A DNA stretch of 6,590 bases from positions 1 through 6,590 of the forward strand of contig JALVEX010000436.1 in assembly GCA_027030435.1 (NCBI GenBank), written 5' to 3'. Source of the DNA: Paracoccaceae bacterium (lineage in GTDB: Bacteria; Pseudomonadota; Alphaproteobacteria; Rhodobacterales; Rhodobacteraceae). A program made the position numbers and the translations under genes. The notes beneath the pieces were generated by a model. It did not search any database. It saw only the letters and a program-made list of their open reading frames with translations, and was not told where the DNA came from. Positions 1-5,356 of this stretch are shown here, piece after piece. Positions within the stretch are counted from its first letter, which is position 1. Each line of letters begins with the position of its first letter.

Positions 1-129
1 CACCCGATCCCCACGCGCCAGGGCCTCGGTGATCTCTTCGAATATTGTACTCACGATCCGCTCGACATCACGCTGGTAGAGATGCGGATTCTTCTCGGCA
101 ATCTTCTGGATCAGTTCCGAACGGATCAT
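1..129 (-). CDS. ihfB: Integration host factor subunit beta, N-terminal part (runs off left edge)
   Basis: This is the beginning of the beta subunit of IHF, the heterodimeric DNA-bending protein of the HU/IHF family, which acts in the nucleoid in recombination, replication and transcription. Only 43 codons are present, of the roughly 95 usual for the family. The visible protein begins MIRSELIQKIAEKNPHLYQR and continues with DVERIVSTIF and EEITEALARGDRV. This is the helical dimerisation region of IHF-beta; the DNA-binding arm lies outside the window. The ATG at 129-127 is chosen because the family N-terminus starts exactly there and a purine-rich ribosome-binding stretch (GGGGGTAGG) sits just upstream on the minus strand. 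It lies downstream of rpsA in the same direction, a common proteobacterial arrangement. An intrinsic terminator and a promoter-like site between the two genes suggest it also has its own transcript. Confidence 0.95.
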   Translation of the reverse strand, partial: MIRSELIQKIAEKNPHLYQRDVERIVSTIFEEITEALARGDRV

Positions 130-172
130 CTGGCCTACCCCCACAGGTTTCAGAAACTGGCGAATTCAACAG

Positions 173-201
173 ATAATAGCACGGAGACTATAGGCGGAAA
201 A
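173..201 (-). promoter_or_regulatory. Candidate sigma-70-type promoter of ihfB
   Basis: On the minus strand a -35-like TTTTCC (201-196) and a -10-like TATTAT (178-173, five of six matches to TATAAT) are separated by 17 nt. Transcription would begin near 166 and leave a leader of about 37 nt before the ihfB ATG. A second -10-like TATAGT occurs at 192-187. The region is more AT-rich than its surroundings. The -35 is weak, so this remains a prediction from consensus only. Confidence 0.4.
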
Positions 202-406
202 CGGCGCGTTAGGAATAAGCAGAGTGCCGCCGAATTCATGAAAAGATCTGACAAAATGCCGCTTTTTCAGGGATTTCCCATGCCCAAACCCGGGCAGGCG
301 CCATGCCGGCCTTGCGAATCCCGCTCGGCAAACGGGAAAACATTGATTCGGATACAATAATCACGGCACCGGCAGAGCGCCCTGCAAGAGCGCAGCGCGC
401 CAACGC
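202..406. other. Non-coding part of the rpsA-ihfB intergenic region
   Basis: Between the rpsA terminator and the ihfB promoter I find no convincing gene. The open frames crossing it are arbitrary and continue out of frame into rpsA or ihfB. It is relatively AT-rich and contains GAATTC at 231-236 (another lies just outside at 162-167). On the minus strand there is a near-consensus IHF-binding motif, AATCAATGTTTTC (348-336), matching WATCARNNNNTTR at all but the last position. That motif could take part in autoregulation of ihfB but could equally be chance. Confidence 0.4.
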
Positions 407-434
407 AAAACAGCCCCGGATCGCTCCGGGGCTG
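407..434 (-). terminator. Rho-independent terminator downstream of rpsA
   Basis: A perfect 10-bp stem, CAGCCCCGGA / TCCGGGGCTG (411-420 and 425-434), closes a 4-nt loop. On the minus strand it is followed at once by TTTT (410-407). It begins 27 nt after the rpsA stop codon. This is a textbook intrinsic terminator and should end most rpsA transcripts before ihfB. Confidence 0.9.
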
Positions 435-461
435 CTGCATGATTTGCGGCGGGAAAAGGGC

Positions 462-2159
462 TTATTCCTTCTCCGCTTCCTTGTCTTCGTTCTTGAGAAC
501 GGCGCCGAGGATATCGCCGAGCGAAGCGCCCGCATCCGTCGAGCCGTATTGCGCCACGGCTTCCTTCTCTTCGGCGATCTCGCGCGCCTTGATGGAAAGG
601 CCGAGCTTGCGGTTCTTGGCGTCCACGTTCGTCACCCGGGCATCCACCTTGTCACCCACCTGGAAGCGCTCGGGGCGCTGCTCGGAACGGGTGCGCGAAA
701 GATCGGAGCGGCGGATGAAGCTCTTGATACCTTCATATTCCACCTCGATGCCGCCATCCTCGATCGCGGTCACGGTGACGGTGATCACGTCGCCGCGCTT
801 CACGCCGGCAACCACCTCCGAGAAGGGATCGCCCTCGAGCGCCTTGATCGACAGGCTGACACGCTCCTTCTCGGTATCCACCTCGGTGACGACGGCCTTC
901 ACGATGTCGCCCTTCTGGTAGTTGCCGATCACGTCCTCGCCCCGGCCTTCCCAGGTGAGATCGGAAAGGTGCACCATGCCGTCGATATCGCCATCGAGGC
1001 CCACAAAGAGGCCGAATTCGGTGATGTTCTTCACCTCGCCCTCGATCTCGGTGCCCACGGGGTGGGTTTCGGCAAACACTTCCCACGGGTTGCGCTGGGT
1101 CTGTTTCAGGCCGAGCGATACGCGCCGCTTGGCGGTATCGATATCGAGCACCATGACCTCCACTTCCTGGCTCGTCGAGACGATCTTGCCGGGGTGGATG
1201 TTCTTCTTGGTCCATGACATCTCGGAGATGTGCACGAGGCCCTCCACTCCGGGCTCGAGCTCCACGAAGGCGCCGTAATCGGTGATGTTCGTGACCCGCC
1301 CCTTGTGCACGGAGCCGACCGGGTATTTCTCGGTCACCGAATTCCACGGATCGTCCTGCAGCTGCTTCATGCCGAGGCTGATGCGGTGGGTTTCCTTGTT
1401 GATCTTGATCACCTGCACCTTCACCGTCTCGCCGACAGAGAGGATCTCGGAGGGGTGATTGACGCGCCGCCAGGCCATGTCCGTCACGTGCAGGAGGCCA
1501 TCGACACCGCCCAGATCCACGAAGGCGCCGTATTCGGTGATGTTCTTCACCACGCCTTCCACCACGTCGCCTTCCTTCAGTTTGGCGATGATTTCGGCGC
1601 GCTGCTCGGCGCGGCTTTCCTCGAGAATGGCGCGGCGGCTGACGACGATATTGCCGCGGCGGCGATCCATCTTCAGGATCTGGAAGGGCTGCTTGAGGCC
1701 CATCAGCGGGCCGGCATCGCGCACCGGGCGCACATCCACCTGACTGCCGGGCAGGAACGCCACGGCACCGCCCAGATCCACCGTGAAGCCGCCCTTGACG
1801 CGGCCGAAGATCGCGCCTTCCACGCGCTCGTCATTGGCATAGGCCTTCTCGAGGCGGTCCCAGGCCTCCTCGCGCCGCGCCAGCTCGCGCGAAAGCACGG
1901 CCTCGCCCCTGGCGTTCTCGACCTGGCGCAGGAAAACCTCCACCTCGTCGCCCACCTTCACATCGGGCTCCTCGCCCGGATTTGCGAATTCCTTCAGATC
2001 GACGCGGCCTTCCATCTTGTAGCCCACGTCGATGATGGCCTGGCCATTCTCGATCGCGATGACCTTGCCCTTGACGACACTTCCCTCCTTCGGGGTGTCG
2101 ATCTCGAAGCTTTCTTCAAGGAGGGCTTCGAATTCCTCCAGCGATGCTTGTTGCGCCAT
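462..2159 (-). CDS. rpsA: 30S ribosomal protein S1
   Basis: S1 is the large RNA-binding protein of the small ribosomal subunit; it captures mRNAs and helps unfold them during initiation. The 565-residue product matches the usual 550-570 aa of six-domain proteobacterial S1. Six S1/OB-fold repeats are visible at about residues 25-92, 110-177, 195-264, 280-352, 368-438 and 454-524. Domains 3-5 carry the typical NITEYGAFVDL / NITDYGAFVEL / NITEFGLFVGL strand and the GLLHVTD / GLVHISE / GMVHLSD motif. A charged tail (525-565) ends the protein. The ATG at 2159 is chosen because MAQQASLEEFEALLEESF is the expected N-terminus; the reading frame stays open upstream only to a TTG at 2270 with no family-like sequence. 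The nearest Shine-Dalgarno-like stretch (AAAGGA) ends about 12 nt before the ATG, a rather long gap. S1 is autogenously controlled in E. coli, and the long leader here would suit similar control. The gene is preceded by cmk and followed by a strong terminator. Confidence 0.98.
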   Translation of the reverse strand: MAQQASLEEFEALLEESFEIDTPKEGSVVKGKVIAIENGQAIIDVGYKMEGRVDLKEFANPGEEPDVKVGDEVEVFLRQVENARGEAVLSRELARREEAWDRLEKAYANDERVEGAIFGRVKGGFTVDLGGAVAFLPGSQVDVRPVRDAGPLMGLKQPFQILKMDRRRGNIVVSRRAILEESRAEQRAEIIAKLKEGDVVEGVVKNITEYGAFVDLGGVDGLLHVTDMAWRRVNHPSEILSVGETVKVQVIKINKETHRISLGMKQLQDDPWNSVTEKYPVGSVHKGRVTNITDYGAFVELEPGVEGLVHISEMSWTKKNIHPGKIVSTSQEVEVMVLDIDTAKRRVSLGLKQTQRNPWEVFAETHPVGTEIEGEVKNITEFGLFVGLDGDIDGMVHLSDLTWEGRGEDVIGNYQKGDIVKAVVTEVDTEKERVSLSIKALEGDPFSEVVAGVKRGDVITVTVTAIEDGGIEVEYEGIKSFIRRSDLSRTRSEQRPERFQVGDKVDARVTNVDAKNRKLGLSIKAREIAEEKEAVAQYGSTDAGASLGDILGAVLKNEDKEAEKE

Positions 2160-2339
2160 GTGGTCTCGTGTTCCTTTACATATGTTGCTGGCCGCGCGGT
2201 TGTCTCCGCCGGTCTTTTCGGATTGCGTTGGCCGGCCCGAACGCCCGAACCGCAGCAATGAATGAAACAAAGGGCCGGTAACGATCCCGACCCTGCCTCA
2301 CTCATCTCATGCGGTTCTGACGACCTCTTCGACGGGGGC
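2160..2339 (-). other. Probable long 5' leader of rpsA mRNA
   Basis: If transcription starts just after the -10-like box at 2345-2340, about 170 nt precede the S1 start codon. The leader holds a perfect tandem 8-bp repeat (GTTCGGGC twice on the minus strand, 2250-2235), an adjacent GGCCGGCC palindrome (2230-2237), and a purine stretch AAAGGA upstream of the start. Short out-of-frame ATGs occur near 2305. I see no matching known riboswitch. A role in S1 autoregulation is inferred from the length and from the E. coli precedent only. Confidence 0.35.
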
Positions 2340-2368
2340 TATATAGGCCCCCCACCCCAGCAACGCAA
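2340..2368 (-). promoter_or_regulatory. Candidate promoter of rpsA
   Basis: On the minus strand TTGCGT (2368-2363) and TATATA (2345-2340) are separated by exactly 17 nt. The -10-like box is flanked by G-rich and C-rich runs that could form a hairpin (GGGGGC ... GCCCCC). Such a hairpin lacks a following T-run, so a promoter is the better reading than a cmk terminator. Its position gives rpsA a supply independent of cmk, as expected for a highly expressed ribosomal gene. Confidence 0.45.
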
Positions 2369-2427
2369 GGGCTATCGCTCCACCCCGGAAGGCAAGGCCC
2401 GGGGCCGGCCTGCGGGAGGCGCGCGCC

Positions 2428-3063
2428 TCACTCCCGAGCCGCACGCCCGGCCTTCTCGCCCAGCGCCGCCTCGATCACCCCGATCGCACGTGCCACGGCC
2501 TCGTCGATGCCAAGATGCGTGGTATCGAGCAGCACCGCATCTTCCGCCGGTTTCAGGGGCGCGGTGGCGCGCGCGCTGTCGCGCTGATCGCGCGCCCTGA
2601 GATCGGCGAGCACCTCTTCGAGGCCCACATCCTCGCCGCGCGCCAGCCGCTCCTTCAGCCGCCGCTCGGCGCGCACCTCGTCCGAAGCGATCACGTATAG
2701 CTTCACATCCGCATCCGGGCAGATCACCGTGCCGATGTCGCGCCCGTCCAGCACCGCCCCTCCGGCGCGCCGGGCGAAGGCGCGCTGGAAATCAAGAAGC
2801 GCCGCGCGCACCTCGGGGATCGCCGCCACCTTGCTCGCCGCCTGCGCCACCTCGGCCCCGCGCAGGCCCTCGGCTTCCAGATCCTCGGCCCGAAGATGGC
2901 GTGCTGCCTCCACCGGCTCCGCCCCCTCGAGAACCTGCTTGCCGACGGCCCTGTAAAGAAGGCCGGTATCGAGATGGGCAAAGCCGAAATGCCCGGCCAC
3001 CGCCCGCCCGATCGTGCCTTTGCCCGAGGCCGCCGGCCCGTCGATCGCCACCGTGAAGCTCAT
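2428..3063 (-). CDS. cmk: Cytidylate kinase (CMP/dCMP kinase)
   Basis: This cytoplasmic enzyme transfers phosphate from ATP to CMP or dCMP, giving CDP/dCDP for pyrimidine nucleotide recycling. The 211-residue protein shows the P-loop GPAASGKGT (residues 9-17, Lys15), the substrate-side motif LDTGLLYRAV (31-40), DGRDIGT (106-112), the lid/Arg motif RDQRDSAR (158-165), and LDTTHLGIDE (179-188). It is slightly shorter than the roughly 225 aa of the E. coli enzyme. The ATG at 3063 is chosen over in-frame upstream starts because MSFTVAIDGPAASGKG places the P-loop at the normal distance from the N-terminus, and AGGGGGA lies 7 nt upstream. The cmk-rpsA order is widespread in proteobacteria. A perfect 14-nt palindrome, GAGGCGCGCGCCTC (2416-2429), overlaps the stop codon. 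It has no T-run after it, so I do not call it a terminator; some transcripts may run on into rpsA. Confidence 0.97.
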   Translation of the reverse strand: MSFTVAIDGPAASGKGTIGRAVAGHFGFAHLDTGLLYRAVGKQVLEGAEPVEAARHLRAEDLEAEGLRGAEVAQAASKVAAIPEVRAALLDFQRAFARRAGGAVLDGRDIGTVICPDADVKLYVIASDEVRAERRLKERLARGEDVGLEEVLADLRARDQRDSARATAPLKPAEDAVLLDTTHLGIDEAVARAIGVIEAALGEKAGRAARE

Positions 3064-3103
3064 GCCCGCATCCCCCTGCCTGCCCCGGATCCTTGCGCTC
3101 CCT

Positions 3104-3132
3104 ATCATGCCTTGGCCGCACTGCGCAAACAA
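3104..3132 (-). promoter_or_regulatory. Weak candidate promoter of cmk
   Basis: On the minus strand TTGTTT (3132-3127) and CATGAT (3109-3104) are 17 nt apart, placing a start site near 3097 and a leader of about 35 nt before the cmk ATG. The site sits downstream of the hairpin that ends the previous gene, where a new promoter would be needed. Both boxes match consensus only partially. Confidence 0.25.
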
Positions 3133-3158
3133 CGCCCCGCTTCTCATCACTGGTCCGC

Positions 3159-3192
3159 AAATATCCCGGGGGCGCGGGGGCAGAGCCCCCGC
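3159..3192 (-). terminator. Hairpin plus ATATTT, probable terminator/repeat of Rhodobacteraceae type
   Basis: A perfect 8-bp stem, GCGGGGGC / GCCCCCGC (3174-3181 and 3185-3192), closes a 3-nt loop 14 nt after the GFA stop. On the minus strand it is followed by CCCCCGGG and then ATATTT (3164-3159). From memory, a G-rich hairpin with GGGGGCTCTGCCCCC followed by CCCCGGGATATTT is a frequent intergenic element in Rhodobacteraceae. It probably ends transcription of the GFA gene, although the tract after the stem is not a clean T-run. Confidence 0.6.
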
Positions 3193-3206
3193 TCCGGCCC
3201 TGTCAA

Positions 3207-3596
3207 TCACTCCCAACCATCCGCCTTCGCAAGATCATCACGGATTTCGTAATAATCACCCTTGTCCGCGCAGAAGATGTGCCTTGCGACGGAAAGCCCG
3301 CTGGGGCGGTCAAGCGTGCCGGCCATGATCGAGATCCGCTCCCCGCCGCCATCCCAGAAGAGATTGCTGCCGCAGACGGGGCATAAGCCGCGCCGGGCTT
3401 CGGGAGAAGAGCGATACCATCTCACCTCGCCCCCGATCTCCAGAGCGGGGCGCGCGCAGGCGGTTGCCGCCACGTGATGCCCGCTCGTTCTGCGGCACTG
3501 GCTGCAATGGCAGGCCACCACGGGGCGGAGCGGCCCGATAACGCGATAGCGCACCGCGCCGCAGAGGCATCTTCCGGTTTTCACGTGATCCGTCAT
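3207..3596 (-). CDS. GFA (CENP-V/glutathione-dependent formaldehyde-activating) family zinc protein
   Basis: A 129-residue protein of the GFA/CENP-V fold, a small zinc-binding domain. The founding member, Gfa, was reported to speed formation of S-hydroxymethylglutathione from formaldehyde and glutathione; most homologues have no proven substrate. All hallmark cysteines are present: CLCGAVRY (Cys10, Cys12), CHCSQC (Cys29, Cys31, Cys34) and CPVCGSNLFW (Cys72, Cys75). The family-like tail HIFCADKGDYYEI lies at about 107-118. There is no signal peptide or membrane segment, so it should be cytoplasmic. The ATG at 3596 gives a normal family length. The only purine-rich stretch (GAAGG) abuts the start codon, so initiation may depend on coupling to the small ORF whose TGA overlaps this ATG. 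It lies between aroA and cmk, genes with no obvious link to it, so context does not indicate a substrate. Family assignment is firm; biochemical role is unknown. Confidence 0.9.
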   Translation of the reverse strand: MTDHVKTGRCLCGAVRYRVIGPLRPVVACHCSQCRRTSGHHVAATACARPALEIGGEVRWYRSSPEARRGLCPVCGSNLFWDGGGERISIMAGTLDRPSGLSVARHIFCADKGDYYEIRDDLAKADGWE

Positions 3597-3718
3597 CCTT
3601 CAGCACCCATGCTGCCACGGCCCTGTCCGCATGCGCCCGCACGCAGGCGCTGCCAAGCCTGCCACACCCGCGCAACCATAGCAAGAATCACCAGACCAGC
3701 AAACACGCATCTCGCCAC
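3593..3718 (-). CDS. Possible small membrane peptide (41 aa), translationally coupled to the GFA gene
   Basis: I do not recognise a family. A GTG at 3718-3716 opens a 41-codon frame whose TGA (3595-3593) overlaps the ATG of the GFA gene in an ATGA arrangement, typical of translational coupling. The peptide has a hydrophobic stretch, roughly CVFAGLVILAMVARV (residues 4-18), followed by WQAWQRLR. This resembles a short single-pass segment with a positively charged flank, then a Gly-rich tail. A GAGGG stretch lies about 10 nt upstream of the GTG. The start is uncertain: the frame stays open upstream into aroA, but I see no ATG, GTG or TTG start between the end of aroA and this GTG. A chance frame in GC-rich DNA is a real alternative, since so short an ORF has little statistical weight. 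Confidence 0.35.
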   Translation of the reverse strand: MARCVFAGLVILAMVARVWQAWQRLRAGACGQGRGSMGAEG

Positions 3719-3755
3719 AATGGCACAGCCCTCAAGCCGGCCCGGATCGGGAGCG

Positions 3756-3776
3756 AAAACCGGGGCCTGGCCCCGG
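3756..3776 (-). terminator. Rho-independent terminator downstream of aroA
   Basis: The near-palindrome CCGGGGCC-T-GGCCCCGG (3760-3767 and 3769-3776; realistically a 6-bp stem with a 5-nt loop) is followed on the minus strand by TTTT (3759-3756). It starts 10 nt after the aroA stop codon. It should separate aroA transcripts from the GFA gene, although leakage is possible given the short T-run. Confidence 0.8.
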
Positions 3777-3785
3777 GCACATGGA

Positions 3786-5138
3786 TCAGCGGTTCTTTCG
3801 CATGATCGCCGCCCCGAGCCCCTTCATCAGCGGCTCGAACACCGGGAAGGATGTGGCAACCGGCCCCGCGTCATCCACAGCCACCGGCCGTTTCGCCGCC
3901 AGCCCGAGCACGAGGAACGACATCGCTATGCGGTGATCGAGCCGCGTTTCGCAAGTGGCGCCACCGGGCACATTGCCCGCGCCAAGACCCTGCACCGCCA
4001 TGCTGTCGGGGCTCTCCTCCACCGCCACGCCGCAGGCGCGAAGGCCCTTCGCCATGGCATCGATGCGGTCGCATTCCTTCACCCTGAGCTCTCCCACGCC
4101 GAGCATCCGCGTCACCCCCTCGGCATTGGCCGCCACCACCGCGAGGATCGGGTATTCGTCGATCATCGAAGGGGCGCGCTCGGGGGGCACCTCCACGCCC
4201 TTCATCGCGGGCGAATGGCGCGCACGCAGATCCGCCACCGGCTCGCCCCCCGCCTCGCGCTCGTTTTCATACGTCAGATCCGCGCCCATCTCGCAGAGCG
4301 TCTCGAACAGCCCGGCGCGGGTGGGGTTGAGCGAAATTCCCGGCACCAGCACATCCGAGCCCGGCACGATCAGCGCCGCGCAGACGGGAAAGGCCGCCGA
4401 AGAGGGATCGCGCGGCACATGGATTTCCTGCGCCCGAAGCTCGGGCTGGCCGGCGAGCGTGATCACCCGGCCCTCGGGGCTCTCCTCCACCGAAATCTCC
4501 GCGCCAAAGCCTGCCAGCATCCGCTCGGTGTGATCGCGCGTCGCCTCCCGCTCGATCACCACGGTTTCACCCGGCGCATTCAGCCCCGCCAGCAGCACCG
4601 CCGATTTCACCTGCGCCGAGGGCACCGGCAGTTCATAGCGCACCGGCACCGGATCGGCGGCGCCGGTGAGCGTCATCGGCAGACGCCCGCCTTCCCGCCC
4701 CACGGCGCGCGCGCCGAAAAGCGCCAGCGGATCGGTGATCCGCCCCATCGGGCGGGCGCGCAGGCTCGCATCCCCCGTGAAGGTGGCGGTGATCGGCGTG
4801 GTCGCCATCGCGCCCATGACGAGCCGCACCCCGGTGCCGGAATTGCCGCAATCGATCACGTCTTCGGGTTCGCCGAAACCGCCCACGCCCACCCCGTGAA
4901 CGCTCCACTCGCCCGGGCCATGGCGCACCACCTCCGCCCCGAAGGCGCGCATCGCGGCGGCGGTATCGAGCACGTCCTGCCCTTCCAGAAGCCCGCTGAT
5001 GCGGGTTTCGCCCACCGCCAGCGCGCCGAGGATCAGGGCGCGGTGGGAGATGGACTTGTCGCCCGGCACCTCGGCCGTGCCCCTGAGCGGCGCGCCGGCG
5101 CGGGCCTCCATCGGTATCTGTTCGTCATGGGCCGCCAT
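3786..5138 (-). CDS. aroA: 3-phosphoshikimate 1-carboxyvinyltransferase (EPSP synthase, class II type)
   Basis: EPSP synthase joins shikimate-3-phosphate and phosphoenolpyruvate in the sixth step of the shikimate pathway, feeding chorismate and aromatic amino acid synthesis in the cytoplasm. The 450-residue protein is full length. Visible motifs are GDKSISHR (residues 26-33, Lys28), GNSGTGVR (98-105), SAQVK (174-178), RDHTE (201-205), NPTR (271-274), DEYP (327-330, catalytic Asp327), KECDR (354-358) and DHRIAMSF (401-408). The set GDKx, SAQxK, RxHxE and NxTR marks class II enzymes, the group containing the Agrobacterium CP4 enzyme. The position corresponding to CP4 Ala100 is Gly101 here, as in ordinary enzymes. 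The ATG at 5138 is preferred over the in-frame GTG at 5159 because AGGGGAG lies 5 nt upstream of it, inside the longer version. The gene is divergent from alr and ends in a terminator. In many proteobacteria aroA lies directly before cmk; here the two are separated. Confidence 0.97.
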   Translation of the reverse strand: MAAHDEQIPMEARAGAPLRGTAEVPGDKSISHRALILGALAVGETRISGLLEGQDVLDTAAAMRAFGAEVVRHGPGEWSVHGVGVGGFGEPEDVIDCGNSGTGVRLVMGAMATTPITATFTGDASLRARPMGRITDPLALFGARAVGREGGRLPMTLTGAADPVPVRYELPVPSAQVKSAVLLAGLNAPGETVVIEREATRDHTERMLAGFGAEISVEESPEGRVITLAGQPELRAQEIHVPRDPSSAAFPVCAALIVPGSDVLVPGISLNPTRAGLFETLCEMGADLTYENEREAGGEPVADLRARHSPAMKGVEVPPERAPSMIDEYPILAVVAANAEGVTRMLGVGELRVKECDRIDAMAKGLRACGVAVEESPDSMAVQGLGAGNVPGGATCETRLDHRIAMSFLVLGLAAKRPVAVDDAGPVATSFPVFEPLMKGLGAAIMRKNR

Positions 5139-5159
5139 GGGCTCTCCCCTGATCTTCAC

Positions 5160-5174
5160 GGCCGCACCGCGGCC
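5160..5174. other. Small inverted repeat in the aroA upstream region
   Basis: GGCCGC-ACC-GCGGCC forms a perfect 6-bp stem with a 3-nt loop, ending 21 nt before the aroA ATG and just upstream of its ribosome-binding site. If transcribed with aroA it would be a leader hairpin. Read on the plus strand it is followed by a pyrimidine-rich tract, but no plus-strand gene ends nearby. No function can be assigned from sequence. Confidence 0.3.
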
Positions 5175-5320
5175 TTCTTCCCTTTCTCCCGCAGATAGCG
5201 CAGCGCGCGAGGCGGGGAAAGGGGCTGAGAAGCGCTATTTCCCTGATTTCCTCCCCCCTTCCCCCAGCCAACGCCCGATGGCCCTGCGAATTCCCGCACC
5301 ATCCACCGCGCCATTTCCCC

Positions 5321-5349
5321 TTGACCTCACGCGCCGGCGCGTCAAAAAC
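5321..5349 (+). promoter_or_regulatory. Candidate alr promoter region with 14-nt palindrome
   Basis: TTGACC (5321-5326) is a good -35 match. At 17 nt spacing the -10 position (5344-5349, AAAAAC) is poor. Between them lies a perfect 14-nt palindrome, ACGCGCCGGCGCGT (5329-5342), and TTGAC at 5321-5325 is mirrored by GTCAA at 5341-5345. The palindrome could be an operator or simply GC-rich symmetry. A start site at the usual distance would fall at about the alr ATG. Confidence 0.25.
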
Positions 5350-5356
5350 CGATCCC

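Noticed and set aside
303..2261. Long plus-strand open frames (304 and 343 codons) opposite rpsA
   Set aside because: They lie antisense to an unmistakable S1 gene. Their His/Leu/Asp/Ala-rich composition is what GC-rich codon bias gives on the opposite strand, and they show no family motif.
2340..2356. GGGGGC...GCCCCC hairpin after cmk as an intrinsic terminator
   Set aside because: The loop contains TATATA at ideal spacing from a -35-like box, and no T-run follows the stem, so a promoter for rpsA is more likely.
2416..2429. Perfect 14-nt palindrome overlapping the cmk stop codon as a terminator
   Set aside because: It has no loop of workable size and is followed by GC-rich sequence rather than T residues. 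Such palindromes arise readily in GC-rich DNA.
3474..5198. A 574-codon plus-strand open frame opposite aroA
   Set aside because: It is antisense to full-length EPSP synthase, very rich in His, Arg and Ala, and has no recognisable domain; it is a codon-bias artefact.
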